Below are positions 48,801-59,993 of a DNA stretch of 64,000 bases, piece after piece. Each line of letters begins with the position of its first letter. Position 1 is the first letter of the stretch. Source of the stretch: Melastoma dodecandrum (taxonomy: Eukaryota > Streptophyta > Magnoliopsida > Myrtales > Melastomataceae); the NCBI GenBank assembly GCA_029817715.1, contig JARUPY010000533.1, positions 1,570,001 through 1,634,000 on the forward strand, given 5' to 3'. A program made the translations under genes and the position numbers. A model generated the notes under the pieces. The model saw only the letters and a program-made list of their open reading frames with translations, did no database searches and was not told the origin of the DNA.

Positions 48801-50152
48801 TGCCCACAAGTACTAATCCAAAGCCTAAGCCAGAACGATCTCCCATAAAGAAAGTCGTTACACAGGAGACCCGGGCGAAGAATCCAAGGAAGTTGAATGG
48901 TGGGGAGGATAAGAAGCCTCAAACGGTACCAAGAGCAAGTGTAATCGGGAAAGCAAAAGTTAATAAGGGGCCTACCCTGAACAATGACTCTGCTGTGGCT
49001 CCAGCTAAGCCTAATTTCTACAACAAAGTGACAAAGAAAGGCACTGTATACCCGCTGGAATCAAAACCTACGCGCAAGAGCTCCGAAACTGGGGCCTCGA
49101 TCAAGAAAGAAGCCAAACAATTGGGGACTTCTTTGAATGAGAGTCAGAATTCTAAAGAGGAGCGACACGATGAGCAAAATGTCATCGACTCCGACTTTTT
49201 AGTTTTGCAGGAGGTAGCAAGCAGCCCGTCAACAGAAACTCCTCCTACCAATGTGGAGCCAGAAGTTCCGGAAATCAGTGCCCACAAATGCGATGAAGCA
49301 GAAAACGTTGGCCAAGTTATCGAATATATCAGATCCGATTTAGATGATGCGGTGGATGGCGAGAATGAGCAAGCAGAGGAAGAAACAGACATATCTCCCA
49401 GGGCTTGGGTCGAAAACGAAGAGCATCAGGACATCCCACCTCTACATAATGACTGCACATTTGAATTTGTGTCTCGTGCTATTGTTGTGCCTGCTGGATC
49501 ATCCAGCCCACGAGTTCGCCACTCTCTGTCGAAGATGCTGCAGGAAGAGAGCAGTGAACAAGATATTTCCGAGTGGGGAAATGCTGAAAATCCTCCTTCC
49601 TTTATTTACCAAAGGGATGCTCCTAAAGGGCTCAAGAAGCTTCTAAAGTTTGCCCGGAAAAGCAAAGGGGACGGAAATATCTCTGGTTGGGCTAGTCCCT
49701 CTGTGTTCTCAGAGGGTGAGGATGATGCTGATGATGCTAAAACTTCAAGCAAGAGGAGCTCAGAAAATCTTCTAAAGGCTGCTCTTCATGCCAAGAATTT
49801 TGGACCCAATGAATCACTATCTGGTATAAGTCATGCCCCAGTAATTGTTGTGTGATTTCCTGCCTGACTATCCTTGCTTTGATCGAATTAATATTGGACT
49901 TGATCCGTGGCTTTTCCTTGTTTTGCAGGTTTCGCGAAGTTTCAAGATGGTATCTCATCGTCCACAGCCCCAACTGCTAAAGGTACTTTGGACATGAGGT
50001 CCAAGAAACACTGTTCATGTCCTCAAACACTTACGATCTCCTAATGCTTGCGCTACCTGTGAAAATTGCGCTTTGCAGCCCCAAGGTCATTCTTCTCCCT
50101 TTCAGCATTCAGAGGCAGCAACAAGCCTGGTGGATATTCCAAGTATCGTTGA
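45876..50152 (+). CDS. COP1-interacting protein 7-like protein
   Basis: Ten exons: 45876-45946, 46077-46262, 46384-46495, 46571-46604, 46927-46964, 47054-47070, 47154-47306, 47383-49823, 49929-49982 and 50079-50152; phases close to 1059 residues. The N-terminus (MESDIDPDSALQYASIQI, KVEKLSSGNLDHLLP, WFTRSTFERFLRIVNSPDL) and the LLRAMDSRIAALTAELA to ELIAIADFTQLFGATDLEDAF block are those of the plant CIP7 family. The large eighth exon codes for a Lys/Glu/Ser/Pro-rich, mostly disordered chain. The end APRSFFSLSAFRGSNK is a conserved family tail. CIP7 is a nuclear protein promoting light-regulated gene expression downstream of COP1; this paralogue's role is inferred. The donors of exons 1 (GTCTTC) and 3 (GTAGGT) are weak, so those borders are less sure. 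Confidence 0.85.
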
Positions 50153-51068
50153 CCTCCTGAAAGATTGGCTGAAGCCTAGAAGAGTAGCCCAACCCCAGAT
50201 ATCTTCTCTTTGCCAGATGTAACTGGCCCAACAACTGTACCACCATACATCTTGATACAATTCTGTATATCTTAGCCTTTCTTTTACTCGGAGGCTAGAA
50301 GCTCTCTCTCTACACAGAGATATGGCCCCCATGTGGCCTTTTGCAGTGTTAAGGCAGTGTGAGATTTTACTGAAGATGCAGTCGCTTATTAGTTGTGTTC
50401 TGGCTCCATAAGGCCCGACCGAAACATTTCCTTGGGACCAGCCAGTGCACGAAATTCTGGGTGCGGTAACACATTGTAATCGCGAAGAAATTCTCTTCAA
50501 ACAGCCTGTCTTTGCATAGCGAATCAATCCTTCGGCAAATAATATGACGAGATGTAACAGGCTGACAAATTGATAATGACGGACGATTGCAGTGAGTTCA
50601 GAAAAGACTGAAGCATAAGTTTCTAGGATACAAATATAGTTGAACTCTGACAAGCCATTCGAACAGGACTTGACAAGGCAAAATTCGCAGCCAAGAGCTT
50701 TCCTACTGATACAAACACGACATGATGAGATACATTGCTTAAGTCAGATACATAAACGGAAGAACGAAAAAGAGCCTATGATGTTAGACATGAGGTCAAA
50801 CCACAGTGCGATGCTTTCAACTTCCAATGATTCCATAAAAAGCAGCCTCCTAGAAGCAGTTTCCCTCCCTATCATACATGGAAAGAGGCGGAAGAGTGAA
50901 GCGATTACACCTTTTTTATTTTCCAACACGTGAAGAAGCAGAAAATCAAACAGAAGACCACTGGTTGTCGAATCTGCTGGAGGCAGTTTAACCAGGAAAA
51001 AGCACTAACCTCCCATGTGGAACTAATGATCAGCAGCATCAAGCTTCCTCGTTCTAACATGGGGCTGA
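50153..51068. other. Convergent 3' intergenic gap
   Basis: Lies between the stop codons of the CIP7-like (+) and SUVH (-) genes and should hold both 3' UTRs. No gene seen. Confidence 0.5.
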
Positions 51069-53084
51069 CTACAATCCAAAAAAGCCACGGCACTTCGATG
51101 CTCCACAGAGGCACTTCCTTTTCCTGTAAGCAGCACCGCCAACATCACCGTTTTCTGGCACAACGCCATAATCATACGTCAACTCCGTCATTATAGGAAT
51201 ATGCTTCATTGCATAGAATGCAACATGCAGAAACACTTGACCATCCTCTTCCCATACAACAGGTTGCCAGAGAACATTTGGTTCACAACTATGGTTCATA
51301 AATCGTGCTACATTTCCAATATCTTTCGCACTAATAATCAGGGAAGGTGGTTCTTCGGAATCATCTGAGGAGCCATCGACACTATCTTCCCCTAGCAACG
51401 CTGGCTCATAATTCCATTTGATAGGGTCTTCTGGCACACGGCCTGTGTCAAAAATATACTCATCGTTTTCTTGCACCTTTCGTTTCAACCCATCTTTATC
51501 TATGACTTCACCGGCATATTCACAAATAAAAGTACCCGCTCGTATTGCCTCGTATGCACGAAGACCCCATCCTCTATTCTTTGTTTTGAATACCTCCATT
51601 CGTATTCTGATTCCAGCTTGGGCTACTCGATTCTTGCATTGAGGTCCACATGGACAAGATGACGTACACTCGTATACCAGCGACTTTTGACTAACTAAGA
51701 TTCCATTGGTATATGGAAGATCACCATTGTTTTTTCTGATGCACGAGCAGTCGAGGTCACCCGGGGCACAGCATCTCTGGCACCCACATCCATGAAGGGC
51801 CCGCAACGCACCAAAAGATTTGGGCTGCTTTGGTGTGGAGCAGTAAGTGAAATAGGCAGGTCCCTTTTCATCATCAAAGTCATTAACAAGGCAAACGGGA
51901 ATGGTCTCTGTGCCAGAAGTCAAGTCTGGAAGTATAAGGCCAGGTCGAGAAGCGGGATCTTCCTTCCACTTCTGCACCATTTTCCACACACCAAAGGCCT
52001 CAGCCTGACCAGGTATCCTCACCAGTTTGTACTTAAAAGTATTTGCACCTGATTTTCCCTTCTCCACCCATGATTCTTGTATAACGTATAGGCCATCATA
52101 CACATAAACCTTTAGCCCCGGAGTTGTCGCATCTCTCATGCCCCGAATCACCCTTATCTGATTGGCCCGATGCATGCTTCTGTCAAGAGCAAGATTTCCC
52201 CTCTCAAGTTTCTGATCAGATGGCTTATCCTTGTATAAGCCAGCGCCACCACCTTGGCCACTGTAAACCATAACATCCTTGTCATCTGCATCATCATTAT
52301 AATAACCCGATGAGACAATACTTATGGCTAATGACTCTTCCTCAAGATCGCCTTTGGCATGCAACCAGTCTATACCACCCATAGACTGTGCGTGTAAACC
52401 CACGACACACATCTCCATTCGGAAAAAGAAAGTATCTCCAATTGCAATCCCAGGGACAGCTCCTAATCTCTTCCTCATGTTTGTCCTGAAACCCTTGCTC
52501 ATCATCAGATTCGCAGCCCTCAAGTCTGCACGTCTAGCTAATCCATTGGGAACTTCCTTGGAGTCATCCAGTTGGCTCAGTCTTCTACGAAGCCCATCGA
52601 AATGCATCATCACAAGGCTAACTATTTCCTTGCTACCGTCCTCTCTCTCAAACAAACTAACAGGGGCAACATAATCTGCGCGAGGAGCTACAAACTGATA
52701 GTTTTTGCTCTTATCAATCTTCCCTGAGCGAGATCTGGTAGAGCGTCTTCTTCCACCAGTAGACCCATCATCTGTTCCCAGTCCATCTCCATTAACCATC
52801 CCCATTACATTGCCAGCCGACACAGGGGACTTAAATGACCGAATAGGAACCATGGCAACCGGGGGAGGAGGCGGAGGGGGTGGTGGGGGTGGAGCTGTAA
52901 ACGGATAAAATGGTGAAAACCCAGGAGGAAAAGGGCCGTCGGGAGTGGCGCAAATATAAGGGGGCGCTTCCTGGGAAGTCGTGAAAATCGGCTTCAGGCT
53001 CCTAAGAGGCTTAACATCCAAAACCCTCGACTTATCCAAAGGTGCCATCGCAGGCATAGAATTAAAACCTGAGTCTCCTTGCAT
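51069..53084 (-). CDS. SUVH1/SUVH3-type SRA-SET histone methyltransferase family protein
   Basis: A single coding exon of 671 residues, as is usual in this clade. Order: Pro-rich N-terminus with a run of about eleven Pro near residue 70; an SRA/YDG domain about 205-360 (VPGIAIGDTFFFRMEM, GLHAQSMGGIDW, SGYYNDDADD), which binds methylated DNA; a cysteine-rich pre-SET about 430-500 (GCGCQRCCAPGDLDCSC); the SET domain about 510-640 (WGLRAYEAIRAGTFICEYAGE, RFMNHSCEPN, ELTYDYG); and a post-SET CLCGASKCRG. The family deposits H3K9 methylation; SUVH1 and SUVH3 of Arabidopsis are also methyl-DNA readers that support transcription. The catalytic NHSC motif is intact. SUVH1 versus SUVH3 cannot be settled by eye. 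Confidence 0.92.
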   Translation of the reverse strand: MQGDSGFNSMPAMAPLDKSRVLDVKPLRSLKPIFTTSQEAPPYICATPDGPFPPGFSPFYPFTAPPPPPPPPPPPVAMVPIRSFKSPVSAGNVMGMVNGDGLGTDDGSTGGRRRSTRSRSGKIDKSKNYQFVAPRADYVAPVSLFEREDGSKEIVSLVMMHFDGLRRRLSQLDDSKEVPNGLARRADLRAANLMMSKGFRTNMRKRLGAVPGIAIGDTFFFRMEMCVVGLHAQSMGGIDWLHAKGDLEEESLAISIVSSGYYNDDADDKDVMVYSGQGGGAGLYKDKPSDQKLERGNLALDRSMHRANQIRVIRGMRDATTPGLKVYVYDGLYVIQESWVEKGKSGANTFKYKLVRIPGQAEAFGVWKMVQKWKEDPASRPGLILPDLTSGTETIPVCLVNDFDDEKGPAYFTYCSTPKQPKSFGALRALHGCGCQRCCAPGDLDCSCIRKNNGDLPYTNGILVSQKSLVYECTSSCPCGPQCKNRVAQAGIRIRMEVFKTKNRGWGLRAYEAIRAGTFICEYAGEVIDKDGLKRKVQENDEYIFDTGRVPEDPIKWNYEPALLGEDSVDGSSDDSEEPPSLIISAKDIGNVARFMNHSCEPNVLWQPVVWEEDGQVFLHVAFYAMKHIPIMTELTYDYGVVPENGDVGGAAYRKRKCLCGASKCRGFFGL

Positions 53085-54557
53085 CTTCTACACCCCCTAA
53101 AATCCCCCTCCTCTCACTAGAGAAGAAGATATTTCAGTATCAAGAAGCCGTCATCAGGTGAAAAACTCGTACAATCTCCCGTCAAGAGGGAACTTCCCGA
53201 GGCCCAACAAACCCATACCGCAGAAAACACCCCCAGCTGCGAAAATTCACGAGCCACAGTTCAAAGAACGAGGCAGAGAGCTGGGAAACAAAAGGAAACG
53301 GGATGCAACGGATAAGGAACAAAGAACGAAGCTTTAAAGCCCAGATCAAGCCAAGACCTTCCATCTCGAAGGTCCCAGAAGCCGAAAGGAAACTAGGAAC
53401 GACAAGACCGAGTGATCCCGGGGAAACCAAGTGGGAACCCCGAACTCACCTCGCTACTCCCGAGCTAGGGCCTTTGTCCGGAAGGAGGTCATAACATATC
53501 CCCCCGTTGAACTCGGGGCGAAGAGAGACGACACTCCGAGGAAACGTTAAATTCTTACGGACGAGCACCGGAACTGGTCTCTGCTGCTTGCTTACGAAAC
53601 AGCAAATCTACGAGGCTTGCTTTTGCTGTCGAGAGACACTGTGCATCATTACAGATTCTTGGGGTTCGCTCCGACATTCTATGAAAAGACTGCAATCTCC
53701 TTGAGTTCGGCTGGGCCAGAACTAGCGTGTAATCAGGGGCTTTATAGTCTTTTCGTGTAAGGACCACCTTAGAAAATCAGATGACGTTAATGAGAATCGT
53801 ACGAATTTTTCGTCATTTTAAAAAAAAATATTTTAATAAATTTCAAACATAAAAAGCTGTTTAGAATAGCCATAATGAGTAACTATTGCTAACTCGTCCT
53901 TTCAAATAATTGGAGGTAACGGCTTCCGTGCACCGTTTCGAAATTCTAAAAATCGAATTCTATGTTTTATAAATTATTTTTTTTACTAATAATATTTGAT
54001 AACAACATCTCGTTAAACCAATTTGTAAAACTGAAACGTTATTTGTAATTTTTTTTTTTTTCAAACTAACGAACAAACCTCTTCAAAGATTTGTAGCCGC
54101 TCCTCGGTTCTTTCCCACGAAACGCGACAACGGCGTGGGGTTGCTTCAGCAGTTTCTGGAAAGAAAGAGCAATATACTACCACACCTAAGTTTTTGGTTT
54201 CAACAACATTCCAAGTAATCTCACCATTTGTTGAACATTATGGTAAAAGAAAAGGGCTCTCGGAAGGGAAAGAAGTACATAAAGTTGCCCGGGTATAGAC
54301 ATATTACCCGTAGTCGCAGATCTAAGGCCAGGGTGCCACAACGGTTTCCAAAGTTCTCAAAGTCTCCTCTTCGTGAACTCGTGGTTGCTGTACTTGTATC
54401 CTAAACGGCTCTTTCATTCTCCATGGACACTGTAAACTACGACCTCAACTGATGGTCACTTCGACATTTGATAGAGAAAACGGAGTATGATGCCGCCCGC
54501 GCCTATGATTGCGTGGGCGGTCTTTCTCAGTTCAAGAGTCAATCCAACGAAAACTTA
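53085..54557. promoter_or_regulatory. Upstream region of the SUVH gene and 3' side of NCA1
   Basis: The first 400-500 bases upstream of 53084 should carry the SUVH leader; related genes often have a 5' UTR intron. The AT-rich part at about 53800-54070 shows nothing. The NCA1 3' UTR lies at the right edge. Confidence 0.45.
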
Positions 54558-56751
54558 TTAAGGTCGTTTATCTGTCAATTGGCTCTTCAGAAATTCCAGC
54601 ACCGACTGACGCTGCAATGCAAGGCGAACATCTCGGGTTAATGCTGGGTTTAGCAACGCAGATAATGGAAGATGGCCTCACTTACCCTTTGTTCAAGACC
54701 AACATCGTCAGGGTTCAATGTCAGAGAATCCAGGAGCTTTATACCTTCTTCAAATCCCTGAATAGCCACGTCTTCCTTGCCAGTGTTCCTGTCAACATCT
54801 GCTACTTTGGCTAGAGAAACAGCCACATCGAGTATCTGTAATCATAAATGAATGGAGGCATGTCAATGTCAAACACTAGAATGATAACTTCAGTTCAGTA
54901 CTCGTGATGCAAGCATTATATTAAACCTGAGAGGGAGCACTGGGTTCACGCTTGGCAGCATCTCTACGGACATTCAAGCAACGATCATAGTAACTTCTTG
55001 CAGCCAGCAGATCTCCCTCGTAGTACTTGAGATCCCCGACCTTATTGAGAGAGACTGACAATGTATGTGTTATCTGTCGGGAAGCAGCTAATGAGCAAAG
55101 GGCTGGGATGGCATTCCAATTGACAACGATAAGAATTATCGAACAAACGTGTCTGGGTTTTACCTCCATATCATCGGCAGGCAATTTGGACAAGAATTCC
55201 ACACTTTCTTCAAAATAAATAATGGCGGAGCCACCATCCCCTACTGCTCGACTGAAGATAGAATGAATTAAGTATTGGTTTTGCATGGCAGAAACGTTAA
55301 GAATTAATCAAGTGTACCAAAACTTCAATCAAAGACTAAGTGCAAGCATCATTTTTCTACATGTAGAAAGTACGTTTAAAAGCATCCAAAGTCCAGCAAT
55401 TGGGATTCCCATGTCCAAAACAATAATTAAAGTTGTAGAACCAGCTCTTGCTCGAGACTTAAGCAACCATGCCCATCAGACGTCTTCTTTTATAAGGAAT
55501 AGATAATAGACACATTGTTAAAATTTTTGCATTGACAATCATCAATCTAGCTTAAATGCAGTTAAAATAATCATCATGATGAAACAATGTGTGGAAAACA
55601 TTGCCATTACTGGAAAAGAGCTGGAATCAACCAGAAGTATAACGAAGAAGATTGTCATCTAATTATGAGAGGAAATACTTCTTGTTTCGCCCAAATATTC
55701 CATTTAAAGAATGAAGACAATAGTCTCATCACAACCAGGACAATGGAATATAACTGATTGACTGAATTCAAATATCCAATAGCGTCAAGAAAATTAATCT
55801 CTAGATTCTTATCCACAAAGAAAGTATTAATTAAAAGCAAGTAGACGGCCATTTACCAGCAGTCACCGAGCATCCCTAAGACTGCACCAAGCTGCGAACA
55901 CAACTCAGGCGTGTTGCCAATTTTTGCTATCTGATCACGGATATCAGCAGCACACAAATTAAGTCTCGATTTGGCACTCTCGATATTCTGTGCGCGGAAT
56001 GCCTAACAAAAAGGATAATATAGCTTGTCAGAGAACCTGGTTAAGCGACAGAGTAATTATGGGAGCCCAGATTGGAATGGAGTTAAAATCTACTGAAAAA
56101 GCCACTATAGGATAATCATGTAGACACTGGAATAACCGGGAGGTGATGCATCTGACTTGAAAAATAAATGTCGAGAAAGAAGTGCATTATCAACCTACCC
56201 TCATGGCTTGTTGAACCAAAAAAGCACCTCTCTCTAGGGACACGTCCTCGTACATCACCTTGCTTTTGCCCCCAACTTCCTCTTCATCACCACTCCCGAC
56301 ATGAGACCTTTTTATACGACCATGGCCCTCAATGAACCGTTCAACCATGCTTTGAAGATTTGTGTCAGCTTCTGTACTCTCAATATCAGCTCCACACAGG
56401 GGACAGTCCTTGAATCGCGATATACACACTCTAAGATAAAAAAAAGCCATCAAAATTAATGCTAAAGCACCAACTAAATCTAAGCACAATTCCGCAAGGT
56501 CTGGTTTGATCCCAAGCCACATACTTGCAGAAGACGTGAGAACACGGCACACATTTGGTGCAATCGAACAGTAAGGCCTGACAAATCATGCAGCTAAGTG
56601 GCCCTAGTTTGAACGTCTGTGAGTCGTATCCGAAAGGGCACTTAGGGGATACGACGCCAGCCGAATCGCTCCCCGATTCCTTCTGTTGTTTCCTCGTCGA
56701 CCGCGCATCCTCCGGGCGCGCGGCCTTCACGAAGGGACAAACCGGCGTCAT
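54558..56751 (-). CDS. NCA1: NCA1, catalase chaperone with RING and TPR regions
   Basis: Seven exons: 56751-56525, 56430-56199, 56002-55857, 55251-55164, 55073-54927, 54835-54686 and 54611-54558; phases close to 347 residues. A RING-like domain lies at about 54-88 (CMIC, CVPCSHVFCKVC, CPLCGADIES). It is followed by FIEGHGRIKR and RGAFLVQQAMRAF and a helical TPR-like region (NTPELCSQLGAVLGMLGDC, LSVSLNKVGDLKYYEGDL, SYYDRCLNVRRDA, ILDVAVSLAKVAD). The tail SVLEFLKSQL matches the family end. Arabidopsis NO CATALASE ACTIVITY 1 binds and folds CAT2 in the cytosol and is needed for catalase activity under stress. The start is the first ATG of the conserved N-terminus (PVCPFVKAARPED). Confidence 0.92.
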
Positions 56752-57489
56752 CCCACCACGGAGAAACCCCACAGTAACTTTCCGAACCCTAGACAGGAAC
56801 CTGAAAGAAAACCACAGCATTGAACAAATCGTCATCTCATCTCCGCGTAATTCCTCCCACATGTTAACAGCAATTCGACGAATATCTCCGCAAAGAGAGG
56901 GATAACACATAAACGGTTCTGACGTCCTACTCGCTGTAAATGGAATTTCTGGAGATTATCGGGTAAACCAATTGGAATCGAGTAAAATTTTAATCCACAG
57001 AAACACGCGAATCAACTCCAGGAAGATCGTAGAAGCAGAAACTGGCGATTCCCTTTTGTTAAGAAAGAACGATACACGAACCTGAGGAAGGAATCCCTTC
57101 TCGATCCGAAAGGAGAACGATCGCCAAAGGATTATCCCCTGTTCTCGGGATTCGTATCCTACCGGGCTTTTGATGGGAAGGGAAGGGAAGATGGCGTTGG
57201 GTCTGCCTCCGACCACACCCGCACGGTCGGTCGAGGGAGGAAGTTATCGCGATTTTTCTCGTTTCCTTCAATTTCCCGATTTATTACAAAATGATCATTT
57301 ATTTGTATAAAATTCCTATTTTGTTAAATAATTAATTTGTTATACATTTCTAAATGTTGTATATATTTAACTTGTCAAGCATCGATGTATACCGGTCTGG
57401 GCAAATAAGCCACAACGTAACGTCCTCACCACACAGTCCAGATGACCCTCTCCCCCGGGAGTCAACTTCCCAACAGCCCCTGGCACGAA
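56752..57489. promoter_or_regulatory. Upstream region of NCA1
   Basis: Expected to contain the NCA1 leader and promoter on the minus strand; AT-rich after 57260. No other gene found. Confidence 0.4.
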
Positions 57490-57810
57490 GGATCCTTCTG
57501 ATCGGATCAAGGGCCCGTGGAGTCCTAAGGAAGACGGCGCCTTCCAGCTTCTCGCGTGCTCCTGTGGCCCCCGGAACTAGTCCCCTCATCAGCAAGTCCA
57601 TCCCCGGCCGCTTTGACAAGTCCTGCCGCCTCAGCTGGTGTAACCAGCTCTCCCCTCAGGTCAGGCACCGTCCCTTCTCCCCCGATGAAGACGACACCAT
57701 CGTTCAGGCCCATGCCAAGTTTGCCAACAAGTGGGCCACCATCGCCAGGCTTCTGGTCGGTCGAACGACAATGTAGTCAAGAACCACCGGAACTCCACCC
57801 TCGAGTGCAA
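57490..57810 (+). pseudogene. Relic of an R2R3-MYB gene, MYB44 subgroup
   Basis: Across shifting frames the DNA reads RIKGPWSPKEDGAFQ, then LISKSIPGRFDKSCRLSWCN, QLSPQVRHRPFSPDEDDTIV, NKWATIARLLVGRT and NHRNSTLECKC. These are the R2 and R3 repeats of subgroup 22 MYBs (MYB44, 70, 73, 77) in order. A stop and frame change follow the GPRN segment, and another frame change follows GRT, before the end of R3. The third-helix Arg of RWCNQL is Ser. Nothing beyond R3 is found. It is a decayed partial copy, not a working factor. Confidence 0.85.
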
Positions 57811-58801
57811 GTGCTCTCCTCTCATTTTCGAGCGTGCGTTCTCACGTTACGGAAATAAATCTGCATCAATAATATAAAATACAATAAAAGTGAGATAAAT
57901 AACAACATAACCTTCTACAGATGCTAGCTAGTAGCGCAAAACCTTCTACAGATGGCGGCTGAAACAAAACTCTCGAAATACAAATAACACTTTGAACAAA
58001 AGCTATTTTCTAGATTTTGATTGATAGATTAAAGATTAATAGATTATATCACTAAACTTAAATAGATAAAAACAAAAGAAAATAAAAAACACCCTAACAC
58101 CATTAATTTATCCCCACTAAGTTTTTAATGGCCACTATCCAAAATTTATTTTAGGTTACTTCCCAACTCACTTAATCCTTCATTAACCTCAGCATTTAGC
58201 CTCCACTATCATAAGCCTTGAACCAATCCAAAACCGAGGATGGTTTGAATGGAAACAAGGTTAATTTTTAAATAGAATTTATAAAATACGTTTGATGTTT
58301 CAAGATTTACTTTTTTATCGTCAGGACGATTTCGAAACTTGCTCTTATTTTTACAGGAAAAACGCATTTTGAAAACCCATTTCCATCAAGTGACGTCCCC
58401 TCATTGGAGGTGTATTTTCAAAATACGCCTTTATGCCATTGGATACATATTTTGAAAATGCATCCTCCATCCACCACAGAAGACGTCCCTCACAAACAAT
58501 GTCCCTTCCAGCATTTTAAAGAATTATAACTCCTTAGAGGGTGAGTTAAAACCAACGACGAGTTTTAAAAACTCGTTCTAATGATAGTAAATAAGTAAAT
58601 TTTAAAATATCGATCACACGTAGACTAATAAAATATATGCAAAGTTGATGATGCCGACGTATAACAAATTAATTACTTGACAAAACGGAACATTTTTTAA
58701 AAAATTTGAATATATATATATTTATAATAATATCGACAAACTCACTCTCCTAATTGTTTTCCCTTATTCATAAGCAGTAATAATTTTGGAATCGTTCGGG
58801 T
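57811..58801. other. Intergenic region, AT-rich
   Basis: No gene or clear repeat family was recognised. A short direct repeat of the word AAAACCTTCTACAGATG-like sequence occurs at about 57910 and 57939. Confidence 0.5.
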
Positions 58802-58810
58802 ACCATTATT
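58802..58810 (+). repeat. Left 9-bp target-site duplication
   Basis: ACCATTATT immediately left of the Mutator-like element, matched by the same 9 bases at 59344-59352. Confidence 0.85.
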
Positions 58811-59343
58811 GAGTTTTGTTCCTTAATGACGTCATTTGGTGAAATATTTCGCCAAATGACGCCATCACTAAAATATTTCGCCAACTAACCAACCAAAGTC
58901 GGCCTTACAAAGGCCAACTTCAATTCCTTAAAGAAGTCGGCCTTTGTAAGGCCGACTTCGTAAAAATTAAAAAAAAAAAAAAATTTAAGGCCGACTTCCA
59001 TTAAATAAAAAAAAATAAGGAACGTAAAGGGTTGGGGGGGGCGAGGAGGATGGGGGGTTTGTGGGGTGTGAGGGGGACGGGGGGGTTGGGAGGGGTTGTG
59101 AGGTGTGAGGGGGAGGGGGGTTTGGGGGGGACAGACGGGGGATTTTTCTTTTTCTTTCTTATTTAATGGGGCCGACTTCCGTCCAAATTATTAATTTTCG
59201 GCCTTCCCCAAATTTAAAAAAAAAATTGCAAGGAAGTCGGCCTTTGTAAGGCCGACTTTTGTGGGTTAGTTCGCGAAATATTTTTCAAACTGCGTCATTT
59301 GGCGAAAATTTCGCCAAATGACGTCATTATGAAACAAAACTCC
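58811..59343. mobile_element. Non-autonomous Mutator-like element with long inverted ends
   Basis: The two ends are inverted copies of about 110-120 bases: the left starts GAGTTTTGTTCCTTAATGAC and the right, read in reverse, GGAGTTTTGTTTCATAATGA; both then run through CGTCATTTGGYGAAAT, a TTTCGCCAAATGACG repeat, AATATTTCGC and AAGTCGGCCTTACAAAGGCC. A 9-bp duplication flanks them. Long inverted ends plus a 9-bp duplication fit Mutator-like elements. There is no transposase frame. The middle is an A-rich part and a 110-base G-rich tract. A smaller palindrome (GAAGTCGGCC-7 nt-GGCCGACTTC) at 58933-58959 recurs in part at 59233-59258. Confidence 0.85.
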
Positions 59344-59352
59344 ACCATTATT
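59344..59352 (+). repeat. Right 9-bp target-site duplication
   Basis: ACCATTATT immediately right of the element, identical to 58802-58810. Confidence 0.85.
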
Positions 59353-59993
59353 TAGCCGCGAACGTTGATGTGACGAGAAAAGATTTCTTAAAATTAACAA
59401 TTATTTCACTTAAAAGTTTGAGAAATTATTTAATGTTCATTTTCGAGAAATAACTTTTTAAGAAAGCTTATTTTGAATCATTGATGCCACCATGCCTACA
59501 AAATAATGAACTAAGAAGAAGAAGCAAATATTCCGCTTCGAGAAATCTATCTATTTCCCTTCCATCACAAGCCAAAGAATAATAGTCATTCGCGGGTTAA
59601 TGTACACAAACCTGCTTCCCTAAAAATGGTCACAAACCATCACGACTTAATCCGGGATTAAGTAATGTACATCCTACATTATATCTTTCCTAAAAATGAA
59701 TCGCATGTACATGACATCTGTGGAGTATTCTACCACACACCAACCCCCACAAGATCTCTAGACCTCCCATTTCAGTACAGCTTACTGTACAAATGAGGTT
59801 CCCTAGCACGCGCCATGCGGAATTCTTCTTTTTTTTTTTCCAACCTATATGCAGGCAGGCACGAGCAATTTGGAACCATCAATTTCCGCTTAACTTTTTT
59901 GGAATACAGCTAGGTATCACACTACAGCCAATCAACCAATATGCATTAACCTACTCTCAGGGGCAACGGGGACCATGTCCTCGAGAGAGCGGC
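59353..59993. other. Gap downstream of the exportin-7 gene
   Basis: Holds the 3' UTR of the minus-strand exportin gene at its right edge. No gene seen. Confidence 0.5.
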
